NCBI RefSeq assembly: GCF_019468465.1
Contig: NZ_CP080519.1
Coordinates: forward strand, 3,053,001 to 3,117,000
Source of the DNA: Amycolatopsis sp. DSM 110486
Lineage (GTDB): Bacteria > Actinomycetota > Actinomycetes > Mycobacteriales > Pseudonocardiaceae
Reading direction: 5' to 3'
DNA length: 64,000 nucleotides
Shown here: one piece after another, positions 18,423-27,589 of the stretch
Position numbering within the stretch: position 1 is the first letter of the stretch
Layout of the letters: each line of letters starts with the position of its first letter
Notes under the pieces: model-generated
What the model saw: only the letters and a program-made list of their open reading frames with translations
Databases searched by the model: none
Told to the model about the DNA's origin: nothing
Position numbers and translations under genes: made by a program

Positions 18423-19880
18423 CTAGTGCACGCCCTTCATCAGCCGCCGGATGAACGGGATCAGCGCGAGCAGGACCAGGCCGATCACGATCGCGACCAC
18501 GCCGATGATGCTGAAGTACGGCGTCTCGTCGTGCACGTCGTAGGACTCCGCGAGCTTGCCCGACATAGCGGTGCCCAGCGAGACCGACAGGAAGTTCAGC
18601 GCCACCATCTGCGTCCGGAACGCCTTGGGCGCGAGCTTCGTCGACAGCGACAGCCCGACCGGCGACAGCATCAGCTCCGCGATCGTGAACACCAGGAGGA
18701 TCCCGGCGAGCGCGATCAGCGGGCTGCCGTTCACGCCGGTGCCGGTCATCGGCAGGAACAGCAGGAACGCGAGACCCATCAGCACCGTGCCCAGCACGAA
18801 CTTCATCGGCGTCGACGGCTGCTTCGGCCCCAGCTTCGTCCAGATCGCGGCGACGATCGGCGCGAAGATGATGATGAACACCGGGTTGATCGAGTTGACC
18901 CACGACACCGGCATGTCCCAGCCGAACAGGTTCCGGTCGAGGCGCTGGTCGCTGTAGACCGAGACGACCGTGGACTGCTGCTGGTACAGCGAGAAGAACG
19001 CGGCGCTCGCGATGTACATCGGGATGAACGAGAACACGCGGCTGCGCTCGTCGGACGTGATCTTGCGGCTGGTCAGGATGACCACGAAGTACACCACCGA
19101 GATCGCGACGACCACGTAGACGACCACGTCGGCCAGGTTCGACGGCCCGACCACGCCGGACATGATCAGCGCGACGACCGCGACCACGATCACCACGGCG
19201 ACACCGATCGCCGTCCAGCGCTGCGAAGGCTGCAGGGGGTTCGGGATCTCCGACGCCTTCTCGCCCAGGTTCTTGCGGCCGAGCGTGTACTGGGTCAGGC
19301 CGAGCGCCATGCCGATCGCGGCGAGCCCGAAGCCCAGGTGGAAGCCGACCTCCGACTGCGCGAGCCCGGTGAGCAGCGGGCCGATGAAGCCACCCAGGTT
19401 GATGCCCATGTAAAAGATCGTGAAGCCGGCGTCGCGGCGCTCGTCGCCCTCGGCGTAGAGGGTGCCGACCACGGCGGTCGCGTTGGCCTTGAGGCCGCCC
19501 GAACCGATCGCGACGCACGCGAGGCCCACGCCGATGCCGGTCAGGCCCGGCAGCAGCGCCAGCGCGATGTGGCCGATCATCACCAGCACGGCGCTGTAGA
19601 ACAGCGTGCGCTCGGAACCGAGCAGGCGGTCGGCCACCCACGCGCCGATCACGGTGGCGAGGTAGACCGTGCCGCCGTACGCGCCGACGACGCCGAGCGC
19701 GTCGCCTTGGTCGATGCCGAGCCCACCCTGGTCGGCCTTGTAGTACAGGTAGATGGCGAGGATGCCGAGCATCCCGTAGTAGGAGAACCGCTCCCACATC
19801 TCGACGCCGAAGAGGTTCGCCAGCCCTCGTGGGTGCCCGAAGAACCTCGTGTCGTGCTGGGCCTCGGTAGAGGTACTCAC
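18423..19880 (-). CDS. POT/PTR-family proton-dependent oligopeptide transporter
   Basis: A 485-residue MFS protein of the POT family, importing di- and tripeptides with H+. Family marks are the first-helix E-R-F-S-Y-Y-G-M motif (about residue 31) and YLATVIGAWVADRLLGSERT, plus AIGSGGLKANATAVVG. The extra central helices usual in bacterial POTs are present. It starts with GTG 19880; GGACGAG lies 8-14 bases upstream. No peptidase gene is adjacent, so it seems to stand alone. Confidence 0.93.
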   Translation of the reverse strand: MSTSTEAQHDTRFFGHPRGLANLFGVEMWERFSYYGMLGILAIYLYYKADQGGLGIDQGDALGVVGAYGGTVYLATVIGAWVADRLLGSERTLFYSAVLVMIGHIALALLPGLTGIGVGLACVAIGSGGLKANATAVVGTLYAEGDERRDAGFTIFYMGINLGGFIGPLLTGLAQSEVGFHLGFGLAAIGMALGLTQYTLGRKNLGEKASEIPNPLQPSQRWTAIGVAVVIVVAVVALIMSGVVGPSNLADVVVYVVVAISVVYFVVILTSRKITSDERSRVFSFIPMYIASAAFFSLYQQQSTVVSVYSDQRLDRNLFGWDMPVSWVNSINPVFIIIFAPIVAAIWTKLGPKQPSTPMKFVLGTVLMGLAFLLFLPMTGTGVNGSPLIALAGILLVFTIAELMLSPVGLSLSTKLAPKAFRTQMVALNFLSVSLGTAMSGKLAESYDVHDETPYFSIIGVVAIVIGLVLLALIPFIRRLMKGVH

Positions 19881-20089
19881 AACTGTCTCGTCCTTGTCCT
19901 AGACAACGTTGTCGTTTCCGATTCGCATGCTAGAAGGCGAATGGGTGAACAGAAAACCGGACCGGGTGTGGTGAGCGTCATCGAACTCCCGGGCCGGCTC
20001 GGACGGGCGCTAAAATGGCGGCAAAAGGTGCGCCGGGAAGCCTGGTCGGCGATGTTTGTGACGATTGCCGCACCTGGAGGACTCCGCCC

Positions 20090-21283
20090 ATGACCGCTTC
20101 CCGCCCGGCCCGCGCCGCCGCCGAGTTCGCCCGCTACCTGCGCACTGAGACCACCGGCGGGATCATCCTGCTCGCCGCCACTGCCGTAGCGCTGATCTTG
20201 GCCAACTCACCGGCCGATGACGTCTACCGGGCCGTGCGCGACTTCCACGTCGGCCCCGAGTTCCTGCACCTGAACCTGTCGATCGGCGACTGGGCGAAGG
20301 ACGGGCTGCTCGCCTTGTTCTTCTTCGTCGCCGGGCTGGAGCTCAAGCGCGAGCTCGTGGTGGGTGAGCTCTCGCGCTTCAAGCAGGCAGTGCTGCCGGT
20401 GATCGCGGCCGTCGGCGGGATGGTCGTGCCGGCGCTCATCGCACTGGCGGTCGGCTGGGGGACGCCGGGAATCGACCGCGCGTGGGCGATCCCCGTGGCC
20501 ACGGACATCGCGTTCGCGCTCGGCGTGCTCGCGCTGACGGCATCGAACCTGCCGAGCAGCGCGCGGGTCTTCCTGCTTTCGCTGGCGGTGGTCGACGACC
20601 TCGGCGCGATCCTCGTGATCGCGATCGTCTTCACCACGGGCTTCGACCTCGTGGCCGCTGCCGTCGCCGTGGTGGCGCTGGCGCTCTACTGGTTCCTGCA
20701 GCACAAACGCGTGCGCACGGCCTGGTTGTACGTGCCGCTCGCGGTGGTCACCTGGGTGGCGGTGCACTCGACGGGCATCCACGCGACCATCGCCGGCGTC
20801 GCGCTCGGGCTGCTCACGCGCGTGAAACCCGACGAAGGCGAGGACGAGGCGCCGGCGGTGCGGCTGGAGCACCGGCTCCAGCCGTGGTCGGCGGCTGTCG
20901 CGGTGCCCGTGTTCGCGCTGTTCGCCGCGGGGATCTCGGTGAGCGGGCACGCGTTGGGCCAGGTCTTCACCACCGCGTTGCCGCTGGCTGTCCTGTTGGG
21001 ACTGGTCGTGGGCAAGTTCGTCGGCATCCTCGGCGCGAGCGTGCTGGCGGTGAAGCTGGGCGTCGCGGAAAAACCCACCGGCATGGGCTGGCGTGATCTC
21101 TCGGCGCTGGCTGCTCTAGGCGGCGTCGGCTTCACGGTGAGCCTGCTGATCGCAGACCTCGCGCTCGACGAACCGGAGACCGAACTGGCCAAGGCGGCGG
21201 TGCTGATCGCGTCGGCCGTCGCGTCGCTGACGGCGGCCGCGCTGCTGCTGCGACGCAACCGGGCGCACGCGAGAGCGGACTGA
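20090..21283 (+). CDS. nhaA: Na+/H+ antiporter NhaA
   Basis: A 397-residue membrane antiporter that expels Na+ (or Li+) in exchange for 2 H+. The functional Asp residues are visible: VATDIAFALGVLAL (equivalent of E. coli D133) and VVDDLGAILVIA (equivalents of D163/D164). GVGFTVSLLIADLA marks the end of the family domain. The ATG follows a GGAGG ribosome site at about 20076. Length matches the family (about 390-400). It stands alone between the POT transporter and the MarP-locus backbone. Confidence 0.95.
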   Translation: MTASRPARAAAEFARYLRTETTGGIILLAATAVALILANSPADDVYRAVRDFHVGPEFLHLNLSIGDWAKDGLLALFFFVAGLELKRELVVGELSRFKQAVLPVIAAVGGMVVPALIALAVGWGTPGIDRAWAIPVATDIAFALGVLALTASNLPSSARVFLLSLAVVDDLGAILVIAIVFTTGFDLVAAAVAVVALALYWFLQHKRVRTAWLYVPLAVVTWVAVHSTGIHATIAGVALGLLTRVKPDEGEDEAPAVRLEHRLQPWSAAVAVPVFALFAAGISVSGHALGQVFTTALPLAVLLGLVVGKFVGILGASVLAVKLGVAEKPTGMGWRDLSALAALGGVGFTVSLLIADLALDEPETELAKAAVLIASAVASLTAAALLLRRNRAHARAD

Positions 21284-21343
21284 TCCCCGACACTCCCGAC
21301 GGTCCGCCGCGCTTGGGGAACGGGTACGTGGCACGATGACCCG

Positions 21344-21841
21344 GTGACCAGCCCCAAACACGAACGCACCGGCCCCGACGGCGTGGGGGCCGTGCCCTAC
21401 CTGCCCCTGTCGAGCGACGAGGAGGCCGCGGCGGCGGAACAGTCCATCGGCAAACTCGTCGGCGACGCCACCCAGCACCTGTCGACGCTGGTCAGGGCCG
21501 AGGTCGAGCTGGCGAAGTCGGAGCTGGTCGGCGAGATGAAGAAGGGGCTCAAGGGAGCCGTCTACTTCCTCATCGCCCTCGCCGTGGGGCTCTACAGCTC
21601 GTACTTCCTGTTCCTGTTCATCGCCGAGATCCTGTCGGACTGGTGGGGCATCCGCTGGCCGGCGTTCCTCACCGTGTTCGTCCTGATGCTGCTCACCACC
21701 GCCGTCACGGCCTTCCTCGGCTGGCGCAAGGTGAAGAAGCTGAAGGCGCCCGAGCGCACGATCGACAGCGTCAAGGAGACGGCCGCGGCCCTCAAGCCGC
21801 GTCGCGCCACCGAAGACGACCTGCCCGCGACGCGTTCCTGA
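21344..21841 (+). CDS. Holin-like membrane protein (Phage_holin_3_6 type)
   Basis: A 165-residue protein: a charged N terminus, an amphipathic helix (about 35-70), two adjacent membrane helices (about 71-130, FLIALAVGLYSSYFLFLF and FLTVFVLMLLTTAVTAFL) and a basic tail with WRKVKKLK. The pattern matches the actinobacterial Phage_holin_3_6/DUF1469 group, which are chromosomal membrane proteins and not lysis genes. It occupies the position of Rv3669 before ephE in M. tuberculosis. The start is GTG 21344. Its function is unknown. Confidence 0.8.
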   Translation: MTSPKHERTGPDGVGAVPYLPLSSDEEAAAAEQSIGKLVGDATQHLSTLVRAEVELAKSELVGEMKKGLKGAVYFLIALAVGLYSSYFLFLFIAEILSDWWGIRWPAFLTVFVLMLLTTAVTAFLGWRKVKKLKAPERTIDSVKETAAALKPRRATEDDLPATRS

Positions 21842-21990
21842 CCCGGCACCGCATCCCAGGCTGCGTTACTGATCCGGCCAAAAGTAGGCCGACCCCACCC
21901 GTCACGTAACCGTTGCGACGAAGCCATTCGGCCGTGACTGTGGTCGGATTGGTAACCATCGGCACAGTATCGGCTGAAGCGGAGCCCGCA

Positions 21991-22911
21991 GTGCAGCGCA
22001 CGCCCGACCCGTCGATCGTCCGGATCGACGGTCCGTGGACGCACCGCGACGTCTCGGCCAACGGCATCCGCCTGCACGTCGCCGAGCTCGGCGACGGACC
22101 ACTGGTACTGCTGCTGCACGGCTTCGGCGAGTTCTGGTGGACCTGGCACCACCAGCTGCGTGGCCTCGCGGACGCCGGTTTCCGCGCCGTCGCCGTGGAC
22201 CTGCGTGGCTACGGCGACTCCGACAAGCCCCCGCGCGGCTACGACGCGTGGACGCTGGCTGGCGACGTCGGCGGCCTGATCAAGGCCCTCGGCGCCCGCC
22301 GCGCGCACCTCGTCGGCCACGCTTGGGGCGGCATGCTCGCCTGGACGGTCGCCTCGCTGCACCCCCGCCTCGTGTCTTCGGTGACGGCCGTCGGCGCCGC
22401 GCACCCGCTCGCGCTGAAGTCCGCCGTGCTGCGTTCGCCCCGCCGCCAGGGACGCGCGGCCGGGCACCTGTTCCGGTTCCAGGTGCCGATGGCGCCGGAG
22501 AAGTGGCTGGTGCGCGACGACGCCGCCAACGTGGAGTCGTTGTTCCACAGCTGGTCCGGCCCGGTCTGGCGGTCCTCTTCGGACTTCACCGACACGGTCG
22601 ACCGGTTCCGCCAGGCGATGCTGATCCCGGGCGTCGCACACTCCGCGCTGGAGTACTACCGCTGGGCCTTCCGCGCGCAGTTCCGCGGCGAGGGCCGCCG
22701 CTTCACCGACGCCGTGGGCAAACGCGTCGCCGCGCCCGTGCTGCAACTGCACGGCGCCGTGGACACGTGCATCGTCCCGGAGACCGCACGCGCGTCCGTG
22801 CATTGGGCCGGGCCGCACGGCGAGCCCCGCGTCTGGCCCGGCGTCGGCCACTTCCCGCACCTGGAGGAGCCGGACCGCGTGACGAAATCCGTTGTGGACT
22901 TCGTGAGCTGA
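21991..22911 (+). CDS. ephE: Alpha/beta hydrolase, EphE-like, with no nucleophile
   Basis: A 306-residue alpha/beta-hydrolase with epoxide-hydrolase-like order: oxyanion H-G-F-G-E-F-W-W near residue 40, DLRGYGDSDKPP, the nucleophile elbow, a cap region, and a C-terminal GVGHFPHLEEPD holding the expected His. The elbow reads G-H-A-W-G-G, so Ala occupies the place of the Asp of epoxide hydrolases (GHDWGG) or Ser of esterases. Normal catalysis seems impossible. GTG 21991 follows AGCGGAG; earlier GTG or TTG starts (21934, 21940, 21913) are possible. It is convergent with marP, as in mycobacteria. Confidence 0.8.
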   Translation: MQRTPDPSIVRIDGPWTHRDVSANGIRLHVAELGDGPLVLLLHGFGEFWWTWHHQLRGLADAGFRAVAVDLRGYGDSDKPPRGYDAWTLAGDVGGLIKALGARRAHLVGHAWGGMLAWTVASLHPRLVSSVTAVGAAHPLALKSAVLRSPRRQGRAAGHLFRFQVPMAPEKWLVRDDAANVESLFHSWSGPVWRSSSDFTDTVDRFRQAMLIPGVAHSALEYYRWAFRAQFRGEGRRFTDAVGKRVAAPVLQLHGAVDTCIVPETARASVHWAGPHGEPRVWPGVGHFPHLEEPDRVTKSVVDFVS

Positions 22912-22912
22912 C

Positions 22913-24097
22913 TCAGCTCGCGCAGGCGCCCGTGCTCACGTTCGTCGTCTGCGACGGCGCCGCCGCGACCTCCGCGCGCACCTGTTCCGCGGTCAGGGTG
23001 AAGCCCGTGTCCGGATCTTCCACCGCCGCGCCGAAGACGACGCCGATCACGTCGCCGTCGGGGGTGATCATGGGGCCGCCGGAGTTGCCGCTGCGGATGC
23101 CCGCGCGAATGGTGAACACGTCGCGCTGCACGGTGTTGGCGTCGTAGATGTCGGGGCCGCGCAGGTTGATGCGGCCGCGCACGCGGGCGGCGGTGGACGT
23201 GTACGGGCCGTCGAGCGGGTAGCCGAGCACGATGGCGTTGTCGCCGGCGCGCGCGGTTTCCTGCGCGAACGGCAACGCGGGCGCGGACAGGCCCGGCACG
23301 GCCAGCACGGCGATGTCGACCTCGGGGTTGAAGTACACGACGCGCGCCCGGTAGTCGCCGCGCGTGGACTCGATGCCGACCTCGTTCGTGCCCGCGACCA
23401 CGTGCGCGTTGGTCATCACGCGCTGCGGCGCGATCACGAAACCGCTGCCCTCCAGCGATTTCGAGCACGACGGCGCGTTGCCGCGGATCTTCACCACGCT
23501 CGGGTGCACCCGGCGCGCGACCGCGCTGATGTTCATCGACGTGTCCGGCGGCGCGGCGTCGGCGGCGGGCGCCTTTTCGAACGGCGAGAGCGCCGACGGG
23601 AAACCCGACGCGTCGAGCAGCTTGCGCAGGTCGCTCGGCAGGCCCTGGGCCTCGGCCGGCATCAGGTTGTTGACCTCGCCCAGCACGACCGACGAGTTGA
23701 TCGACTTGGCGAGCCCAGGGATGACCGACACGGTGGTGAGCGGGTTCGCGACCAGCCACGCCACCACGAAAACCGCCGCGGCCTGGACGATCGCACCCAG
23801 CGTCTTGTCCACTCCGGACAGCTTGTCGGGGTTGATCTTCTGGCGCAGCTTGCGCCCGATCCACACCCCGAGCGTTTCGCCGAGCACCACGAGGAACACC
23901 ACCACGGCGAGCGCGAAGGCCACCTTCGCCACGGGGTTGTCGAACAGTTCGATCACGAACGGCGCCAGCTTCACGCCGAGCACCGCCCCGATGGCGACCC
24001 CGATCAGCGCGGGCAGCGCGACGATCACGCCCTGGAACGCCCCCGAAACAGCCGCCAGCACCGCCAGCACCAGCACGAGGACATCGACCCAGTTCAC
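22913..24097 (-). CDS. marP: MarP-type membrane-anchored serine protease
   Basis: A 394-residue protein. Residues 1-125 form a four-helix CvpA-like membrane domain and a linker follows. Residues about 190-394 form a periplasmic chymotrypsin-like protease with triad H232 (TNAHVV), D261 (EVDIAVL) and S339 (RSGNSGGP). C211 and C392 correspond to the disulfide known in M. tuberculosis MarP (Rv3671c). That protein resists acid stress and activates a peptidoglycan hydrolase. It is the last gene of an nth-tlpA-nudix-marP operon and starts 4 bases after the Nudix gene. Confidence 0.95.
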   Translation of the reverse strand: MNWVDVLVLVLAVLAAVSGAFQGVIVALPALIGVAIGAVLGVKLAPFVIELFDNPVAKVAFALAVVVFLVVLGETLGVWIGRKLRQKINPDKLSGVDKTLGAIVQAAAVFVVAWLVANPLTTVSVIPGLAKSINSSVVLGEVNNLMPAEAQGLPSDLRKLLDASGFPSALSPFEKAPAADAAPPDTSMNISAVARRVHPSVVKIRGNAPSCSKSLEGSGFVIAPQRVMTNAHVVAGTNEVGIESTRGDYRARVVYFNPEVDIAVLAVPGLSAPALPFAQETARAGDNAIVLGYPLDGPYTSTAARVRGRINLRGPDIYDANTVQRDVFTIRAGIRSGNSGGPMITPDGDVIGVVFGAAVEDPDTGFTLTAEQVRAEVAAAPSQTTNVSTGACAS

Positions 24098-24101
24098 GCC
24101 G

Positions 24102-24806
24102 TCACTCCCCGATCGCCTCTCCCCGCGCCACGTTGCGGGCCCGGTGTTCGGCCAACGCTACGTCAAGGTCGCGCACGTCGCCGGTGTCCCAGTCGCGCTC
24201 CCAGCCGCCGAGCGAAAGCAGCACCGACAGCAGGCCGGCGGTGAAGCCCCAGATGAACAGGCCGTCGACGTCGAAGCCCGGGCCCTTCCACGACGCACCA
24301 CGCTTCTGGACCATGAACCGGTTCGCCGGATCGGCGAGGTCTGAGAGCGCAACGCGCGCGACAGCGGCCGTCTCGCCGAGGTCGACGGCGTGCACGGGCG
24401 AAGGCGTGTGCCAATAGGCGAGCACAGGCGTCACGGCGAAGCGCGACACCGGCACGGGCAGCTCCGGCAGGATCGCGATCGGCAGGATGCCCCCCGGGTC
24501 CACGCCAGTCTCCTCCTCGGCCTCGCGCAGGGCGGTGCCGACGGGTCCGCCGTCGCCGTCCTCCGCGCCGCCGCCCGGAAACGCGACCTGGCCCGCGTGC
24601 GAGCCGAGCGTGTCGGCGCGGCGCTGCAACAGCACGTCGGGACCGTCGGCGCGTTCGCCGAAGAGGATCAGCACGGCGGCCGAGCGCGTGAGCGACTCGT
24701 CGACGGTGAAGCGGGTGAAGGTGCGGCTCTCGACCTCAGCGGACACCTTCACCAGCGGCCGCAGCCATTCGGGCACGGCTTCGGGGTCGACGAGGGGACC
24801 GGTCAT
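24102..24806 (-). CDS. Nudix hydrolase, probable CoA pyrophosphatase
   Basis: A 234-residue Nudix protein. The box is VAFPGGGAEDGDGGPVGTAL then REAEEETGV (about residues 65-95), with the REAxEExG core intact. The UPF0035-like LLQRRADTLGSHAGQ segment just before it is typical of CoA diphosphatases. It would hydrolyse CoA or a related nucleotide diphosphate. ATG 24806 overlaps the stop of the upstream tlpA-like gene (ATGA). It corresponds in position to Rv3672c. Confidence 0.88.
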   Translation of the reverse strand: MTGPLVDPEAVPEWLRPLVKVSAEVESRTFTRFTVDESLTRSAAVLILFGERADGPDVLLQRRADTLGSHAGQVAFPGGGAEDGDGGPVGTALREAEEETGVDPGGILPIAILPELPVPVSRFAVTPVLAYWHTPSPVHAVDLGETAAVARVALSDLADPANRFMVQKRGASWKGPGFDVDGLFIWGFTAGLLSVLLSLGGWERDWDTGDVRDLDVALAEHRARNVARGEAIGE

Positions 24807-25405
24807 GAGAAGTCCTTCACAGCTGCGCGCACCTGGTCGGTGCTGTCGAACGTGCGGGGGCTGGAGATGAAGCGCACTTGACCGTCGGGGGTGACGAGGT
24901 AGGACGCGGGCAGGTTCGAGGGCACTTTCAGCGCGGTGCGGATCGGACCGGTCTGGCCGTCGCCGTCGTACAGCGAGGGCAGGTGGACGCCGATGTCTTG
25001 CAGCAAGCCGAGTCCGTCGGCGGCCGGGCTGGCGATCTGTACGCCGATGACCCGCACGGCGCCGGGCTCCGCGGCGTAGGTCTGCAGCACGGGCAGCTCG
25101 GTGCGGCACGCCACGCACCACGAGGCCCACACGTTCACCAGCGTCGGGCCGCCGGCGAGCACCTTGCCGACGTCGACGCGCGAGCCGTCGCCGAGGCAGT
25201 CGGCCTGGATACCGGACAGCTCGCCGACAGCGGGTCCGGGCGACGGCGGCGGGCAGGCCTGCAGCGCGGCCTTCGCGCGTACGCCGGCGAGGTCACCGGT
25301 CGCCGCGGGCGCGTCCTTCGAGCCGCCACGCGTCGTGAGCACGGCGACCAGCACCGCGACCACCAGGACCGCGACGCCGAGTGCCCATTTGGTGACCGTG
25401 GTCAC
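24803..25405 (-). CDS. TlpA-like membrane-anchored thioredoxin-fold protein
   Basis: A 200-residue protein with one N-terminal membrane anchor (residues about 7-24) and an extracytoplasmic thioredoxin fold. The redox site is W-A-S-W-C-V-A-C (near residue 97), and [10 protein letters not shown] carries the cis-Pro region. Two more cysteines (ALQAC and ADCLG) precede the domain and may form a disulfide. It likely reduces or isomerises disulfides outside the membrane. GTG 25405 overlaps the nth stop (GTGA). It matches Rv3673c in position. Confidence 0.88.
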   Translation of the reverse strand: MTTVTKWALGVAVLVVAVLVAVLTTRGGSKDAPAATGDLAGVRAKAALQACPPPSPGPAVGELSGIQADCLGDGSRVDVGKVLAGGPTLVNVWASWCVACRTELPVLQTYAAEPGAVRVIGVQIASPAADGLGLLQDIGVHLPSLYDGDGQTGPIRTALKVPSNLPASYLVTPDGQVRFISSPRTFDSTDQVRAAVKDFS

Positions 25406-26163
25406 CCGCGCGCCGCCAGCTCGAGGATGTGCTCACGCTCCTCGCCCTTGACGAGCTTCGCGGCGACCTCGAACTCCGTGGGTCCCAGTCCGTAGGACGG
25501 GCAGTCCTTCTTCAGCGGGCACGCGCCGCACGCGGGCTTGCGCGAGTGGCACACGCGCCGGCCGTGGAAGATCACCCGGTGGGACAGCATCGTCCACTCC
25601 TTGCGCGGGATCAGCTCCCCCACGGCGTGCTCGACCTTCACCGGGTCTTCCTCGGCCGTCCAGCCCCAGCGGCGCACGAGGCGGCCGAAGTGGGTGTCGA
25701 CCGTGATTCCCGGCACGTCGAACGCGTTGCCGAGCACGACGTTGGCCGTTTTGCGCCCGACCCCGGGCAGCGTCACGAGGTCGTCGAGCTTCTTGGGCAC
25801 CTCGCCGTCGAAGCGCTCCACGAGCGCTGCGCCCAGCCCCATCACCGAGTTGGCCTTGGCCCTGAAAAACCCGGTGGGCCTCAGGAACTCCTCGAGCTCG
25901 GTGCGATCGGCGCCCGCGTAGGCGGCCGCCGTGGGATAGCGCTTGAACAACGCGGGCGTGACCAGGTTCACCCGCACGTCGGTGGTCTGCGCGGAAAGCA
26001 CCACCGCGACCAGCAGTTCCAGCGGATTCGTGAAGTCCAGCTCGGCTTTCGCGTCGGGATACACCTCGTCGAGGCAACGCTTCATACGCCGGGCGCGTCT
26101 CACCAAGGCAAGCCGGCTTTCACCGGCGCCCTCGCGGGGGGCGTTCGTGACGGCAGGTGGCAC
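25402..26163 (-). CDS. nth: Endonuclease III (DNA glycosylase/AP lyase)
   Basis: A 253-residue base-excision repair enzyme acting on oxidised pyrimidines. The helix-hairpin-helix and catalytic Lys are in [14 protein letters not shown], the catalytic Asp is in [10 protein letters not shown], and the C-terminal 4Fe-4S ligands follow Cys-x6-Cys-x2-Cys-x5-Cys ([17 protein letters not shown]). GTG 26163 is preferred because TAGGCT lies 6 bases upstream as a leaderless -10. It is the first gene of the nth-tlpA-nudix-marP operon. Confidence 0.95.
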   Translation of the reverse strand: MPPAVTNAPREGAGESRLALVRRARRMKRCLDEVYPDAKAELDFTNPLELLVAVVLSAQTTDVRVNLVTPALFKRYPTAAAYAGADRTELEEFLRPTGFFRAKANSVMGLGAALVERFDGEVPKKLDDLVTLPGVGRKTANVVLGNAFDVPGITVDTHFGRLVRRWGWTAEEDPVKVEHAVGELIPRKEWTMLSHRVIFHGRRVCHSRKPACGACPLKKDCPSYGLGPTEFEVAAKLVKGEEREHILELAARG

Positions 26164-26169
26164 CCCGAT

Positions 26170-26175
26170 AGCCTA
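26170..26175 (-). promoter_or_regulatory. Leaderless -10 element TAGGCT for nth
   Basis: TAGGCT on the minus strand ends 6 bases before the GTG at 26163. Confidence 0.45.
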
Positions 26176-26302
26176 CGGGCGCGTCGGACGAGCCGGGCGG
26201 GAGCACCCGCCGGTGGACGGCCGACACGCCAGAGCACCACCTCGGCGCACCGTGTGCCGCGAGGAGCGAGGATCTGGAGTCGATGCTTACTTTCCGTAGT
26301 GG

Positions 26303-26563
26303 ATGTGTGTCATGACCGCGTGGTTCGTGATTCTGGTCCCACTGGTGATCATGTTCTTCGCTCTCTTCATGGAGCGGGTGGAAAGCCGCCTCAAGCACGT
26401 CGCGGTGCAGGAGAACGAGGTCGAGGAGTTCCTGGAGCAGGCTCAACCCAACGAGGTCAGGGCCCTCTACGGCCACGGGATCGGCCGTGCTCTTGAGCTG
26501 TTTCGGCTCCGCAGGCTGGGCGGACGGGCAGCCAGGCTTCGCGCGCGCCGCGTGCGGAGTTAG
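26303..26563 (+). CDS. Small membrane protein (Rv3675 position)
   Basis: An 86-residue protein with one N-terminal membrane helix (about residues 5-22, WFVILVPLVIMFFALFM), an acidic helix (VQENEVEEFLEQAQPNEVRA) and a basic Arg-rich tail. It lies between the divergent nth and crp, matching Rv3675 in location and build. Its function is unknown. ATG 26303 or ATG 26312 (three codons later) could be the start; no strong ribosome site is seen. Confidence 0.7.
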   Translation: MCVMTAWFVILVPLVIMFFALFMERVESRLKHVAVQENEVEEFLEQAQPNEVRALYGHGIGRALELFRLRRLGGRAARLRARRVRS

Positions 26564-26576
26564 GCTCCCTGTTCGT

Positions 26577-26631
26577 GCGAGATCGTCTCCGGCTGCCGCG
26601 CCCCGCGCGGCGAGCCGACGGGCGATCTCGC
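26577..26631. repeat. Two-layer inverted repeat upstream of crp
   Basis: GCGAGATCG (26577-26585) pairs with CGATCTCGC (26623-26631). Inside it GCCGCGC (26595-26601) pairs with GCGCGGC (26605-26611). A related, longer element lies just after crp at 27424-27514. Confidence 0.75.
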
Positions 26632-26722
26632 CGACACGCCCTAGACTGACGCGAAAGTGATCGGCGACACGGCCTTCGACCTGCGGAGGAAGTGATCGTT
26701 TCTCGACGAGGAGGCACCCGAG

Positions 26723-27397
26723 GTGGACGAAACCCTGGCCCGTGCGGGCATTTTCCAGGGTGTTGAGCCTGCAGCCGCTGAGGCTCTGGCCCAGACCTTG
26801 GAATCCGTGGAGTTTCCCCGCGGCCATGTCATCTTCAGCGAGGGTGAGCCGGGCGACAAGCTGTACATCATCCAGTCCGGCAAGGTGAAGATCGGCCGCA
26901 AGTCGCCGGACGGCCGCGAGAACCTGTTGGGCATCTTCGGCCCGTCGGACATGTTCGGCGAGCTGTCCATCTTCGACCCGGGCCCGCGCACGTCGAGTGC
27001 GACCACGGTCACCGAGGTCCGCGCCGTCACCATGGACCGCCCGGCCCTGCGCCAGTGGATCTCGACGCGGCCGGAGATCGCGGAGCAGCTGCTGCGCGTC
27101 GTGGCCCGCAGGCTGCGCCGGACCAACAACATGGTCGCCGAGCTGATCTTCACCGACGTGCCCGGCCGCGTGGCCCGCGCGCTCCTGCAGCTCGCGCAGC
27201 GCTTCGGCAGCCAGGAGGCCGGCCTGCTGCGCGTGACCCACGACCTCACGCAGGAGGAGATCGCCCAGTACGTCGGCGCCTCCCGCGAGACCGTCAACAA
27301 GGCCCTCGCCGACTTCGCCCACCGCGGCTGGCTGCGGCTGGAAGGCAAGAGCGTCCTCATCCTCGACCCGGAGCGCCTCGCCCGCCGCGCGCGGTGA
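26723..27397 (+). CDS. crp: CRP/FNR-family cAMP-responsive regulator (GlxR/CRP type)
   Basis: A 224-residue regulator. Residues about 15-110 are the cyclic-nucleotide-binding barrel, with the phosphate-binding cassette [18 protein letters not shown], which carries the Arg-Thr-Ser-Ser expected to bind cAMP. A long dimer helix follows, and the winged HTH (about 165-224) includes [21 protein letters not shown]. It is very like mycobacterial Crp (Rv3676) and corynebacterial GlxR, global carbon regulators. GTG 26723 follows GAGGAGG. The order nth / small membrane protein / crp matches M. tuberculosis. Confidence 0.96.
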   Translation: MDETLARAGIFQGVEPAAAEALAQTLESVEFPRGHVIFSEGEPGDKLYIIQSGKVKIGRKSPDGRENLLGIFGPSDMFGELSIFDPGPRTSSATTVTEVRAVTMDRPALRQWISTRPEIAEQLLRVVARRLRRTNNMVAELIFTDVPGRVARALLQLAQRFGSQEAGLLRVTHDLTQEEIAQYVGASRETVNKALADFAHRGWLRLEGKSVLILDPERLARRAR

Positions 27398-27402
27398 CTT
27401 TG

Positions 27403-27421
27403 GCCTCGGCTCCGCCGAGGC
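27403..27421 (+). terminator. Hairpin immediately after crp
   Basis: GCCTCGGC and GCCGAGGC form a perfect 8-bp stem with a TCC loop, 5 bases after the crp stop. It lacks a T-run. Confidence 0.5.
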
Positions 27422-27423
27422 GT

Positions 27424-27514
27424 GCGAGATCGCGCCGACTTCTTCCCTCCCGGTTTTCGCGCGGCCCCTGAGCCGCGCGAAAACCGCTCAATCCAGAAGC
27501 CGGCGCGATCTCGC
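27424..27514. repeat. Nested perfect inverted repeats downstream of crp
   Basis: The outer arms GCGAGATCGCGCCG (27424-27437) and CGGCGCGATCTCGC (27501-27514) are perfect 14-bp complements. The inner arms GGTTTTCGCGCGGC (27452-27465) and GCCGCGCGAAAACC (27472-27485) are also a perfect 14 bp around CCCTGA. The outer arm shares GCGAGATCG with the element upstream of crp. Confidence 0.9.
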
Positions 27515-27548
27515 GGCTGTGGTCACCACGCCCCCACTCTTCGTTGAA

Positions 27549-27589
27549 CGAAGGCCACCCTCGCCCCTACCGGCGCCGGGTGGCTTTCG
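27549..27589 (+). terminator. Terminator-like hairpin
   Basis: CGAAGGCCACCC (27549-27560) pairs with GGGTGGCTTTCG (27578-27589) with one mismatch. It may end crp transcription beyond the nested repeat. Confidence 0.55.
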
